A stretch of DNA of 64,000 bases from Streptomyces griseoloalbus (GTDB lineage: Bacteria > Actinomycetota > Actinomycetes > Streptomycetales > Streptomycetaceae), in NCBI GenBank assembly GCA_014650015.1, contig BMUD01000010.1, forward strand, positions 239,667-303,666. Reading direction: 5' to 3'. How positions within the stretch are numbered: the first letter of the stretch is position 1; each line of letters opens with the position of its first letter. The notes beneath the pieces are model-generated. The model was not told where the DNA came from and did no database searches. It was given only the letters and a program-made list of their open reading frames with translations. The position numbers and the translations under genes were made by a program. Shown here in pieces: positions 20,577-28,992 of this stretch.

Positions 20577-21002
20577 ATGCCCGGAACGAAACGAGTCCCT
20601 GTGCTCGTATCGCTGATCCTGCCGGTTCTCCTGACGCCTGCTGGCCGGCAGGAGAACGGCGAGTCCGAACGCCCGATCCGGCCGTCGTCGCAGAGCCGGA
20701 CCCCCTCGACCGAGACAGGAAGCCCCACCATGAGTCACCCCTATGTCGGCATGTGGGTCACGGCCGACCACCACATCAGGCAGGAACTGCTCGCCGACGG
20801 CCGCTACGACGAAGCGCGCGGGGACCGGGAGAGTGCCTACACCGGTCGCTACTGGGTGGAGGGAGACCACATCCGGTACGCGGACGACACGGGCTTCACG
20901 GCGGACGGGACGTTCGACTCGGATGTGCTGTACCACGGCGGATACGTCTTCTACCGCGAGGGAAGCGCGGCCCACCGCGAAGCCGCCACGAGGCGGAAGT
21001 GA
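20577..21002 (+). CDS. Atu4866-like domain protein, possibly secreted
   Basis: The last 90 residues (from MSHPYVGMWVTADHHIRQEL) match the small Atu4866 beta-barrel family: GRYDEARG, TGRYWVEGDHIRYADDTGF and VLYHGGYVFYRE are conserved. Starting at ATG 20577 gives 141 residues with a signal-like N-terminus (KR, then VPVLVSLILPVLLTPAG) and AGGATGAG upstream. Starting at ATG 20730 gives the domain alone with AGGA upstream. I prefer the longer form but the choice is open. Function of the family is unknown; it is often found near SDR genes. Confidence 0.7.
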   Translation: MPGTKRVPVLVSLILPVLLTPAGRQENGESERPIRPSSQSRTPSTETGSPTMSHPYVGMWVTADHHIRQELLADGRYDEARGDRESAYTGRYWVEGDHIRYADDTGFTADGTFDSDVLYHGGYVFYREGSAAHREAATRRK

Positions 21003-21056
21003 CCTCGTCGCCGGGCGTCTCCGCCGGACGCCCGGCGTCCGGCGAGCACCGTGGCC

Positions 21057-21398
21057 TCATACCGCGCCGCCGAAGAAGACCTGCACCTCCCGGATGAGTC
21101 CGTCACGGACCCTGATCGCCTCCATGTTGCGGTACCGGCCGCCCGTCGTGAGTTCGTACTCGTAGAGGACGAGGACGAGTTCCTCGTCCGCCGGGGTGAC
21201 GTGCAGCAACCGCTGCTCGGTCATCCGGTCGGCGGTGGGGAAGCACCGCTCGAAGAACGCCGCCTTGTCGAGGTGATCGTCCCGGGGACTGGTGAACGAG
21301 AAATCGTCGGCATAGAGATCGAGCGCCGCCTCGCGGTCCTGCGACCTGTAGTGCTGGAACGCGGCTTCGACCACGTCGGTCGCTTTCTGCGACATCAT
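21057..21398 (-). CDS. SnoaL-like / NTF2-fold protein
   Basis: Small alpha+beta barrel protein of 113 residues. Typical layout: N-terminal helices (DVVEAAFQHYRSQDREAALD), LYADDFSFTSP, RCFPTADR, and a C-terminal sheet with VLVLYEYELT and EVQVFFGG. Such proteins are ketosteroid-isomerase-like enzymes or ligand binders. Start is one of two adjacent ATGs (21398 or 21395) after GGGGAG. Confidence 0.85.
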   Translation of the reverse strand: MMSQKATDVVEAAFQHYRSQDREAALDLYADDFSFTSPRDDHLDKAAFFERCFPTADRMTEQRLLHVTPADEELVLVLYEYELTTGGRYRNMEAIRVRDGLIREVQVFFGGAV

Positions 21399-21540
21399 CG
21401 CTCCCCGGCCGGCCGGATCGTCCTCCTGTCACCGTAGGGCCCTTACGAGGAGAACGCGCGCTCCACTGCCCGAGTCACCCGTTCGCCCAGCATCACCGAC
21501 AGCGTGAGGACAGTGCACAAGGTGAAGCGGCGCGCCGTCC

Positions 21541-21678
21541 ATGAAGTGCCCGGCCCGGTGCACGAGCTACTGGGACCTCGAGGACCGGACCCGGGCCGAC
21601 GATCCCGCCATGATGCCGGCCGTCGATCAGGTCCGCGTCGTCATCCACCCGGAGACCGTGCACCGCCACGCGTACTGA
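21541..21678 (+). CDS. Possible 45-residue orphan or gene tail, unrecognised
   Basis: The frame from ATG 21541 encodes a Cys-containing start followed by YWDLEDRTRADDPAMMPAVD and VRVVIHPETVHRHAY. Composition is unlike the Arg-rich shadow frames around it and looks coding, but there is no clear Shine-Dalgarno and a stop lies just upstream in frame. It may be a small gene or the end of a lost gene. I do not recognise it. Confidence 0.25.
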   Translation: MKCPARCTSYWDLEDRTRADDPAMMPAVDQVRVVIHPETVHRHAY

Positions 21679-21697
21679 CCCGCCACGCGTACTGACC
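21664..21697. repeat. 17-bp direct duplication at the end of the small frame
   Basis: CGCCACGCGTACTGACC occurs twice in tandem (21664-21680 and 21681-21697) and includes the stop codon of the small frame above. It looks like a recent slippage duplication. Confidence 0.7.
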
Positions 21698-21811
21698 CGC
21701 CGGGCCGCTGACCCGGTGGTGTTCGGCTGCGAGCCCGCCCCGTCGTTCGCCGACCGCGGTCGCTCGGCACGGGCGCGCCCCCGGCCATGGCCGGAGGGGC
21801 TCGCATCCGTA

Positions 21812-21849
21812 CTCGCCCCGGCGAGACCTTGTGGTCCCGCCGGGGCGAG
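21812..21849. terminator. 17-bp hairpin after sapA
   Basis: Arms 21812-21828 and 21833-21849 pair with one mismatch and a 4-base loop (TTGT), 26 bases beyond the sapA stop codon. Confidence 0.75.
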
Positions 21850-21874
21850 GTGGTGGCCCGTCGGGGCGGATGGG

Positions 21875-22324
21875 TCAGCGGGTGAAGGTGACCCGCTGCT
21901 CCTTCAGAGCCCCGCAGTTGGAGCCGTAGACCTGCACGTACACGTTGTCGATGCTGCCGCCCCAGTCGACGCAGTGGCCCTTGCCGTAGACGTAGGTCGG
22001 CCCCGCGTACGACGTGTACTGCCCGCCGTCCTGGTCGCCCTTTTCGGTGTCGGGGACGTAGACCCACGCGGACATGTCCATGGCTGTGCCCGGGGTGTTG
22101 CGGATCGTCGTGACGCAGTTCCGGCCGTTGGCCGAGTTGTACGTCAGGTAGACGGTGCCCAGCGAGGCGACGGAGGCCGAGTTCACGGTCTTGTAGCCGC
22201 TTCCGCATACCTTCTGCGGTGTGGTGTTGGGCGCAGCCGAGGCCGGCGCCGCCAAGGCGGTCATGGCCCCCACCGACAGGGCGGCCAACGTGGAGACGGA
22301 CAGGACAGAACGACTGAATCTCAT
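21875..22324 (-). CDS. sapA: Spore-associated protein A (SapA)
   Basis: Secreted protein of 149 residues. The signal peptide (MRFSRSVLSVSTLAALSVGA...ASAA) cleaves at about residue 31. The mature part matches SapA of Streptomyces: TPQKVCGSGYKTVNSAS, LGTVYLTYNSANG, TIRNTPGTAMDMSAWVYV, and the end VQVYGSNCGALKEQRVTFTR. Four Cys residues suggest two disulfides. SapA is known from spore coats of S. coelicolor; its exact role is unclear. ATG at 22324 follows AAGGGGGAA. Confidence 0.9.
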   Translation of the reverse strand: MRFSRSVLSVSTLAALSVGAMTALAAPASAAPNTTPQKVCGSGYKTVNSASVASLGTVYLTYNSANGRNCVTTIRNTPGTAMDMSAWVYVPDTEKGDQDGGQYTSYAGPTYVYGKGHCVDWGGSIDNVYVQVYGSNCGALKEQRVTFTR

Positions 22325-22775
22325 ATTTCCCCCTTGCGACTCTTGGAGTGGTTGCTCCTGCCTGATGTGACCCGCGGGCCATGCGCATGGTTGTGCTGTG
22401 TTCGCCGCCGAATTCCGGCCCCCGACATCCCGGCCGTTCGGGCTGCCCGCTTCACGAGTCGGCGGGTTCGAGCCCCGTCGAGGACCGGGTCGTACCTGAC
22501 GTGCTGGTGAGGCGCCTGGTGACTTCCCAGGGCAGGTCGTCGTGCCGGCGGCTGCCATGCCGTCGGTAGGCGCCGGGCGCGGCGCCGAGGAGAACGACGG
22601 CGGTGAGCCCCCTGCCCCGGGGAGCGTGTGCGAGCACGCGTCACCGCTGGGGAAGTGACCGCGGCGAGTCCCGGCCGTCCGGGAGCCATGGTGCGCGGCG
22701 CGGACTCCTCCTCACCGCCGGCGTACGGTGCCGGCGGTGACGAGGAGCCCCACAGCGCGACGACGGGGGCAGGGA
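22325..22775. other. sapA upstream region, no gene recognised
   Basis: About 450 bases between sapA and the DUF4139 gene. It must contain the sapA promoter. Open frames here are short, Arg-rich and unsupported; no repeats or strong hairpins stand out. Confidence 0.4.
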
Positions 22776-24335
22776 TCAGAGGCCGGAGACCTTGCTGCTC
22801 GCCGAGACCTCATAGACCAGGGTGACGGTCCGTCGGCCACCGGGCGCCAACGGGATGTTCCAGCGGACGATGCCGTCCCCGTCGATCGCGTCCGGCGCGG
22901 GAGAACAGGCGTCCTGGCGCAGGCGTACCTCCACTGCCGAGACCTCGGAGACCGGGATGCGTTCCCGCAGGACGATCGTCTCGTCGCCGTGGTCGGCGGG
23001 GGCGGAGAACCTGGAGAGGTGCAGCCGGACGGTTCGGGTGAGGACCGTCCGTTGGGTGATCCCGGCGGTGTCACGGGTTTCCTTGGTGTGCCGCAGGACC
23101 CGGTGGTCGTCCCGACTGCCGAAGGCGAGGTCCACGGGTGCGCCGGGGGCCGTGAAGTCCAGTGTGCCGCGTCCGCTGAATCCGCTGCCGCGGATGAGGT
23201 CGACAGGCCCGGCGAGCAGTGCGTGGCCGGACCGGTTGTCGCACCGCACCACCTGGCTGACCAGGGGAGACAGCTCGGGCGAGCAGGCGAACTCACTCCT
23301 CGCGGGCGAGGTGAAGGAGGACAGGGGCACGCGGTGGGCGCGGCCGTCCGCGGGCACGGAGACGGGTGCGGGGCAGTGGAGCACGCGTACCTCGCCGCCG
23401 TCGTCGACTCCCGGCAGCCCGAGCACGGGCGCGGGGCCGAGGTCGTTGATCTCCTCCTCGCGCAGGTCGACGCGGACCGTACGGCGCTCCGCGGGGGAGC
23501 GGTCCATGAGCGTCAGCCGGTCCTCGCCGAGCCGCGGCGGTGCGGTGGCCAGCGCGGAGCGGGCCGTCGACAAGGTCAGCTGTACGTTCGTCCAGTCCTC
23601 GCCGGTGCGTTGCCAGACCATCGCGTCGGTGTCCAGCGTGAGCGAATCCCCGTCGAGCACGGCCCGGTAGGCGGGCCGCCACACTGCGCACGGGGTGAGG
23701 TGGCTCAGACGCAAGCCCGCCTGCCCGGCGGCCGAGGCCTGGACGGTCAGCTCGATGTGGCCGACCAGCTCGGCGGGCTCCGTCTCGGAGGAAGCCATGG
23801 CCCGCTCGGCCTCGAAGAGCTCGGTGGCGACGGCGGCCAGCCTCGCCTCCACCGTGCGCAGTCGTTCGCCGTGGGAGTCGCGTTCGTTGTCCACCCGGTC
23901 CAGTTCCCGGGTCCAGCGGGCCGTGTCGGTCTCTCCCAAGCCGGCGCCCTCGCCGATCTCCCGCAGCAGATCGGCGGCGAGACGGCCGAGCAGATCGAGG
24001 CGGGTGTGCAGCCGGTCGCGCTGCTGCTCCAGGGAGGTCCTCTCCTCTTCCAGGGCTGTCACGTGGTGGCGCAGGGCGGAGTCGTCGGCGGTGGGCTGCG
24101 GCCCGCGCGGCGTCCAACCGCGGACCATCCGCACGTCGAGCACGCTCGCCGGGTGGTCGGCGGTCAGCTCGGCATGCAGGGTGCGGTCGACGGCCAGCGC
24201 GCTGACCGGTCCGAGACGCAGCCGCTGGGTGCCGGCCTCGAGATCGACAACGGTGGTGCGCTCGACGTGAGCGCGGTCCTCCGTACAGGTGACGGCGGTG
24301 ACGGGGAGGGGGATCGGCTCCGATGACGTGGACAT
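22776..24335 (-). CDS. DUF4139 (MuiA-like) protein, shorter paralog
   Basis: Protein of 519 residues, second gene of a tandem pair. N-terminal DUF4140-like strand region (AVTCTEDRAHVERTTVVDLE), then a long coiled coil at about 85-180 (HVTALEEERTSLEQQRDRL; DRVDNERDSHGERLRTVE), then the beta-rich DUF4139 domain with VWRPAYRAVLDG and QRTGEDWTNVQLTLST and the closing strand RRTVTLVYEVSAS. No signal peptide or membrane segment. Biochemical role of the family is unknown; MuiA was named as a mucoidy inhibitor. It starts seven bases after the upstream paralog's stop with AGGAG upstream. Confidence 0.85.
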   Translation of the reverse strand: MSTSSEPIPLPVTAVTCTEDRAHVERTTVVDLEAGTQRLRLGPVSALAVDRTLHAELTADHPASVLDVRMVRGWTPRGPQPTADDSALRHHVTALEEERTSLEQQRDRLHTRLDLLGRLAADLLREIGEGAGLGETDTARWTRELDRVDNERDSHGERLRTVEARLAAVATELFEAERAMASSETEPAELVGHIELTVQASAAGQAGLRLSHLTPCAVWRPAYRAVLDGDSLTLDTDAMVWQRTGEDWTNVQLTLSTARSALATAPPRLGEDRLTLMDRSPAERRTVRVDLREEEINDLGPAPVLGLPGVDDGGEVRVLHCPAPVSVPADGRAHRVPLSSFTSPARSEFACSPELSPLVSQVVRCDNRSGHALLAGPVDLIRGSGFSGRGTLDFTAPGAPVDLAFGSRDDHRVLRHTKETRDTAGITQRTVLTRTVRLHLSRFSAPADHGDETIVLRERIPVSEVSAVEVRLRQDACSPAPDAIDGDGIVRWNIPLAPGGRRTVTLVYEVSASSKVSGL

Positions 24336-24342
24336 CAACGTG

Positions 24343-26466
24343 TCAGCTCCTGCGGTTGCCGCCGGTCAGGGCCTTGCCGGCCGGGATCCGGATGTCGTAG
24401 CCGCCGTCGAGGGCGGCGGTGCCGCCGGCGGGCAGCTCGAGCCGCCACACACGCGTGCCCGGCACGTGATCGTCCGGGCCCACGCCGCTCCCGGGTGCCG
24501 TCCAGTCGGCTCGCTCCTCGATCCGGACGTCCGCGTCGGAGGTGACCGGCACGCGCTCGCGCACCTCGACGGAGACGGGCACCGCAAGCCGGTTGGCGAG
24601 CTCCACGTGGACGCGGTGGTCGAGCACGGTGATGTTGTTGCGCAGTCCCGAGGTCGATTCGTGCAGGTTCGTACGGCGGGTCACCGCGATGGCCTCGGCC
24701 GGCCCGAGCCCCACCCTGCACACACCGCCCGGGGCGAGCGTGGGCAGCGAGGCGGTCAGCAGGAACGCCTCGTCCACGGTGACGTCCACCGGGCCGGCCA
24801 GCAAGGCCTGATCGGTGGCGTTGGAGAGTACGAGCGTCGCGTACACGGTCTGTTCCACGGACGGAACACAGACGTACTCGGTGCGCAGACCGACCGGGAC
24901 CTCGCCGATGGTGACGGTGTGCCAGGTGCCGTCCGACGGTACGTCGGCGGGGGCGGCGGCATCGAATCGGTGGTCGAAGGAACCCGCCGACTCGCGGGGC
25001 CGCACCGCGTGTCCCGGAAGGGGCAGCGCGGTCACCTTTTCCGCGCGGCGGCGGTGCTCGGCGGTCACCGGGTCGACGGCAGAGCCGGGGAACAGCCGGC
25101 CTCGGCGGCCGTCCTGTTCGTCCGGACCGCGCAGGACGAGCGCGGTGTAGTCGAGGTCGGCGTCGTTCGGCCGGGGCGGCCCCGCTGCCGGTGCCGTCGG
25201 CGCGGACCCCGCGGGGGCCCCGAATGCCGGGGGCGGAGCCGCTGCGGCCCGGCCGTCGACTGCGGGTGCCGGGGCTGCGCCCGGAGCGGCGGGCCCGCCG
25301 CCGGTACGTGGCCTGCCGCGGGTCCGCGACCGGGTGGGCGGCACGGGGTCGCCGGTGCCGCTGCCGAACGCCTGGGGGGAGGGGCCCGGAGGGCCGCCGG
25401 GTACCGGCAGCGCGGCGGGCGGCCCGCCGTAGCCCGCCGGAGCGGCCGGCGGCGGAAGGGGAACGGACGCAGAACCGGATGACCGGGCCGTCCCGTCCGC
25501 GAAGCTGGCCCCGACTGCCACCGGTGCGGTGTCGGTGCCGGGGCGGGGGCTTGCCGCGTCGTAACCGGCGAAGAGATCGGTCAGTCCCGCCGGGTGCGCA
25601 CGCCAGCCCGAAGGGGTGGGGACGGGCTGACTCCGGCCGATCCGTATCGAGCGGAGCTGTGGCAGGCCGGTGCGACGACGCAAGTCGGCGGTGGCCAGGG
25701 CGATACGCACGCCGGTCCAGTCCTCGCCCGTGCGCTGGGCGACCGAGGCGCGCAACAACAGGCTTCCACCGCTGCCTCCCTGACGGTAAGTCAGGTGGTA
25801 GGCCGGCACCCAGACGGCGCCGGGCACCCCGTACTCGACCTCCACATCGATGTCCGTGTCACCCGCGCCGTCGAGGGTCAGAGCCGCACTCAACGAGGTC
25901 TCCACGCGGGCTGACGGTGAATCGGTGGAGGCACGGGAGAGCCTGTCCACGGCGATGGCGAGCTCGTGCTCGACCCGGCGCAGCTCCTCCTCCAGCTCGC
26001 GAAGGCGGCTGTGCAGCCCGGTCAGGCGCTCGTCGGCGAAGTCGGAGAGTCCCAGCCACGCGTCCACCGGGGTGCGGCGGTGCGGGTCGTCCCGCTCGCG
26101 GGCCGGTGGCACCGGACGTAGCGCCTTGACCTCCTCGATCAGACCCAGTTGCCGGTCCCGGCGGCCCCGCGCCGCCGCACAGTCGTCGCGCAGCCGTTCC
26201 ACTTCGCGCCGCAACTCGTCGGACAGGCCCGCACCGGACGGCTCGGCCTCGACCTCCACCCGGGCCTCCGTCACGCGGACCCCGGGAGCGCCCACGACGC
26301 GCGCCCGAAGCGAGCCCCGGTCCAGCGAGCGGGGCAGTCCCGTCACCCACACGCGTCCGTCCGTCGGCACACTGCCTCGGGCGAGGCGGTGGCAGAGCGC
26401 GCCCTGCGCGTACACCACTACCGAATCGAGTGTCGACGCCCACCGCGGGGCCGTCCCAGCCGTCAT
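24343..26466 (-). CDS. DUF4139 (MuiA-like) protein with Pro/Ala/Gly-rich insert, longer paralog
   Basis: Protein of 707 residues, first gene of the pair. Same plan as its neighbour: N-terminal strands (LDSVVVYAQGALCHRLARG), coiled coil (ELRREVERLRDDCAAARG; LHSRLRELEEELRRVEHEL), then DUF4139 with VWVPAYHLTYRQ and QRTGEDWTGVRIALATADL. About 150 residues of Pro/Ala/Gly-rich, probably disordered sequence (about 310-460) interrupt the domain, followed by the conserved second half (DYTALVLRGPDEQ, VYATLVLSNATDQALLAGPV). ATG at 26466 follows GGGGGAC. The last residues overlap nothing; the paralog starts seven bases later. Confidence 0.85.
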   Translation of the reverse strand: MTAGTAPRWASTLDSVVVYAQGALCHRLARGSVPTDGRVWVTGLPRSLDRGSLRARVVGAPGVRVTEARVEVEAEPSGAGLSDELRREVERLRDDCAAARGRRDRQLGLIEEVKALRPVPPARERDDPHRRTPVDAWLGLSDFADERLTGLHSRLRELEEELRRVEHELAIAVDRLSRASTDSPSARVETSLSAALTLDGAGDTDIDVEVEYGVPGAVWVPAYHLTYRQGGSGGSLLLRASVAQRTGEDWTGVRIALATADLRRRTGLPQLRSIRIGRSQPVPTPSGWRAHPAGLTDLFAGYDAASPRPGTDTAPVAVGASFADGTARSSGSASVPLPPPAAPAGYGGPPAALPVPGGPPGPSPQAFGSGTGDPVPPTRSRTRGRPRTGGGPAAPGAAPAPAVDGRAAAAPPPAFGAPAGSAPTAPAAGPPRPNDADLDYTALVLRGPDEQDGRRGRLFPGSAVDPVTAEHRRRAEKVTALPLPGHAVRPRESAGSFDHRFDAAAPADVPSDGTWHTVTIGEVPVGLRTEYVCVPSVEQTVYATLVLSNATDQALLAGPVDVTVDEAFLLTASLPTLAPGGVCRVGLGPAEAIAVTRRTNLHESTSGLRNNITVLDHRVHVELANRLAVPVSVEVRERVPVTSDADVRIEERADWTAPGSGVGPDDHVPGTRVWRLELPAGGTAALDGGYDIRIPAGKALTGGNRRS

Positions 26467-26832
26467 GTGTCCCCCACCCCAGCCGTGTCGTGCCGAGGGC
26501 AGCCTACGCGTTGGCAGGGGCCGGATCACGCGGGGAGTCGTGCGGGCCGACGACACGGTGCGGCGGCCGGTGGGGCCGCACCCGCCGTTCGTGCACCGAA
26601 GGAGTACGACGTCAATGACATCAGTCTCGAGCCCACCACGCAGCATTTCGCCGACGCGAGGTGAAGGCGGGCACCATCACAGCCTGTCGGCAGCACCGGC
26701 GTCCTGCCCGTGATCCTTTACGTGCCCGGCGGCCGGATTCTCGCGATGCCGACCCCTACGCACCTCTGGTGCGCGAGCCGGCCGTCGCGGCGAAGGCCGC
26801 CCTGGTCGAGTGGCAGGAAGGCCCAAGCGGCC
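26467..26832. other. Intergenic region upstream of the DUF4139 pair
   Basis: 366 bases between two minus-strand genes, presumably carrying the DUF4139 promoter and the end of the esterase transcript. A 61-codon plus-strand frame (26661-26846) has a coding-like tail (VREPAVAAKAALVEWQEG) but no Shine-Dalgarno and overlaps the esterase end; I do not call it. Confidence 0.35.
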
Positions 26833-28035
26833 CTAGCTCCGCGTGACGTCCTTGACGAACAAGATGCCGTCGCTGTCCGCCAGGTGGGCCGGGTCGAGCG
26901 GGGCGTAGCCGAACCAGGGGGATACCCGGGGTGCGGGACGCGTGCCGCCGAGGGCGGTGGCCAGCCGCCGGGCGTCGATGACCGAGCGGTCCTCCGGGAG
27001 CGCGTACAGGAGTCCTTCGACGGTGTCCGGCGGCGGCGTGTCCACTCCCTGGTGCCGGATCGTGCCGAGGGCCGTTGCCACGACGGCGTACTCCTCGCCG
27101 AGCCGGGTGCTCACCAGCGCACCGGCGCCCCACCACTCCAGCGGCATCCCGCCCATCCGCATCGTGCTCTTTCGCCTCTGCAGATGGGAGGTGTGGGCGT
27201 GGACGAGCGCCGGGCCCCGAGCTGCGAGGGCGAGGAGGTTGTCGGCCATCATCTGGTCCCGCACGCCCGCCAGCCGCGTCAGGCGGGCCGGTGAGGCATC
27301 GGCCATCCAGTGGTGGTAGCGCAGCAGCCCGGTCGCGGTGCGCCCGTACAAGCGCGCCCGGTCCCAGTCGTCCCGCGATGTCGCCCTGATCAGGTGCGGC
27401 GCCCGCTCCTCGAGCAGTGCCTCCAGGTCGTCGGCGAGCAGCCGCAGTCGACCGGCCTCGGCCGACTGTCCCACCGACCGGGCGGGGTCCCTCATCGCGG
27501 CGGGATCGCTCCACCGGTCGTCGGCGCCGAGCAGGCGATCGAGTGTTTCAGCGGTGCAGGGGAGCAGGTCCGCGTCCACCCGGGCCGAGAGGTAGCCGTG
27601 GAGCGCGGTGAGGGCCTGCCGGGGGCTCGCGGCGCCGGAGATCTCCAGCGGGCCGTCGAAACCGGCGAAGCGGAGCCGCTCGGACGCGGGCCGGCCGGCG
27701 TTGTGGGCGCGCATCCAGCGCACGAGTTCGCGGTTGGCCGCCGAGGTGCCCCAGCCGTGGCTGATGCCGCGCTCCATGACCTCGTCGAGAGTGCCCGTGC
27801 CCGAGGTGACGTAGTCGTCCACGACCAGGCCCATCATGCAGTCGCTCTCGATCGCGATCGTCCGGTAGCCCTCCTGCTCGACGAGCTCGCGGAAGAGCTC
27901 GTTGCGCAGGTCGAGCAGAGCGTCCTCGCCGTGTGTGGGCTCGCCCAGGGCGAGCAGCCGAGGCCGGACCGGGAGCAGCCGCATGACGGCGGCGGCCTCG
28001 ACGGCATGGGCGGTGTCTTCAATGCCAGTAGCCAT
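26833..28035 (-). CDS. Erythromycin esterase-family hydrolase
   Basis: Protein of 400 residues in the erythromycin esterase (EreA/EreB-like, succinoglycan-biosynthesis-type) family. Characteristic motifs: ALGEPTHGEDALLDLRNELF with the active-site His, IAIESDCMMGLVVDDYV, RFAGFDGPLEISG, VHAHTSHLQRRKSTMRMGG and ATALGTIRHQGVD. Whether it attacks macrolides is not known; many chromosomal members do not. ATG at 28035 follows TTGAGG. It is divergent from a double-MerR regulator with operator-like repeats between. Confidence 0.9.
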   Translation of the reverse strand: MATGIEDTAHAVEAAAVMRLLPVRPRLLALGEPTHGEDALLDLRNELFRELVEQEGYRTIAIESDCMMGLVVDDYVTSGTGTLDEVMERGISHGWGTSAANRELVRWMRAHNAGRPASERLRFAGFDGPLEISGAASPRQALTALHGYLSARVDADLLPCTAETLDRLLGADDRWSDPAAMRDPARSVGQSAEAGRLRLLADDLEALLEERAPHLIRATSRDDWDRARLYGRTATGLLRYHHWMADASPARLTRLAGVRDQMMADNLLALAARGPALVHAHTSHLQRRKSTMRMGGMPLEWWGAGALVSTRLGEEYAVVATALGTIRHQGVDTPPPDTVEGLLYALPEDRSVIDARRLATALGGTRPAPRVSPWFGYAPLDPAHLADSDGILFVKDVTRS

Positions 28036-28038
28036 GGC

Positions 28039-28083
28039 CTCAACGGTATCGTTGAACCTACGGTTGAGACTTGGTTGAGACTT
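28039..28083. promoter_or_regulatory. Operator-like repeats between esterase and double-MerR genes
   Basis: CTCAACGGTA (28039-28048) and TACGGTTGAG (28059-28068) form a dyad with one mismatch. GGTTGAGACTT is repeated directly at 28062-28072 and 28073-28083. Together they cover most of the 69-base divergent space and probably bind the adjacent regulator. Confidence 0.6.
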
Positions 28084-28104
28084 TCTCGCGATATCGTCGG
28101 TGTC

Positions 28105-28854
28105 ATGGGAGGAAACCTTCAAAGCGGCGAGCGGCTCAGGCCGGTTGATCTGGCGCGCGGGCACGGTCTGTCCACGCAGGCGATCAGGAACTACGAGGAG
28201 GCCGGCATCCTTCCGGCGGCCGGTCGCACACCCCACGGCTACCGCACCTACACCCCGCTGCACGCGCGGGCCCTGCGCGCGTTCCTCGCCCTGGTGCCCG
28301 GCCACGGCCACCAGGCGGCGACGTCGATCATGCGGGCCGTGAACCAGGGCGCGGTCGATGAGGCGTTCCGCCTCGTCGACGAGAGCCACGCCCAGCTTCT
28401 CGACGACCGGCGGACCCTCCAGGCCGTGGAGAGCGCCCTCCGCGACCTGGAGCCCACCGCGTCGCCCGAGCCCGGTGTGGCTTCCGGGCCTGCCGGGGTG
28501 TCCGGACCCGGCCCCACGTTCATCGGGCCGCTGGCAGGGAAGCTCGGAATCCGGCCCGCGACGCTGCGCAAATGGGAGCGCGCCGGGCTGGTCCGCCCGC
28601 GCCGCGACCCGCGGACCGGGTACCGCGTCTACGACGAGGCCGACGTCCGGGACGCCCGGCTGGCCCACCAACTCAGGCGCGGCGGCTACCTGCTGGAGCA
28701 GATCGCCCCGTTGATCGCCCAGGTGCGGGCGGCCGGCGGACTGGAGCCGCTCGAGGCCGCACTCCGTGACTGGCACGGCCGGCTGTCCGCCCGCGGGCGG
28801 GCGATGCTGACCGGGGCCGCAGAGCTGGAGGCGTACCTCAGCGAGCGCGGATGA
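28105..28854 (+). CDS. Regulator with two MerR DNA-binding domains (TioE-like)
   Basis: Protein of 249 residues with two MerR winged helices. The first (about 12-75) has DLARGHGLSTQAIRNYEEAG and PHGYRTYTPLHA; the second (about 140-215) has LAGKLGIRPATLRKWERAG and RDPRTGYRVYDEADV followed by a helix like a MerR dimer helix. The two are joined by a Pro/Gly linker (about 120-138). This matches the TioE-like family known from a thiocoraline cluster. ATG at 28105 lacks a strong Shine-Dalgarno. It is divergent from the esterase gene and most likely controls it. Confidence 0.85.
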   Translation: MGGNLQSGERLRPVDLARGHGLSTQAIRNYEEAGILPAAGRTPHGYRTYTPLHARALRAFLALVPGHGHQAATSIMRAVNQGAVDEAFRLVDESHAQLLDDRRTLQAVESALRDLEPTASPEPGVASGPAGVSGPGPTFIGPLAGKLGIRPATLRKWERAGLVRPRRDPRTGYRVYDEADVRDARLAHQLRRGGYLLEQIAPLIAQVRAAGGLEPLEAALRDWHGRLSARGRAMLTGAAELEAYLSERG

Positions 28855-28992
28855 CGCTTCGGTCACCCGGCCGAACGGAAACGGAAGCCCCTTTCATGGA
28901 GAGCGGCGTGGCGAGCGCCGAGCCACCGTGAAAGCCGCGCCCAGGGCTCCGCCCGCACCACCACCGGGCGTCGGACCGATGGCCGGCGGCCG

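Noticed and set aside
26661-26846. Small plus-strand frame before the esterase
   Set aside because: Some coding-like residues at its end but no ribosome binding site, and it overlaps the supported esterase 3' end.
26833-28035. Naming the esterase homolog as a macrolide resistance gene (ere)
   Set aside because: The family is broad and chromosomal homologs often lack macrolide activity; sequence alone does not support the resistance call.
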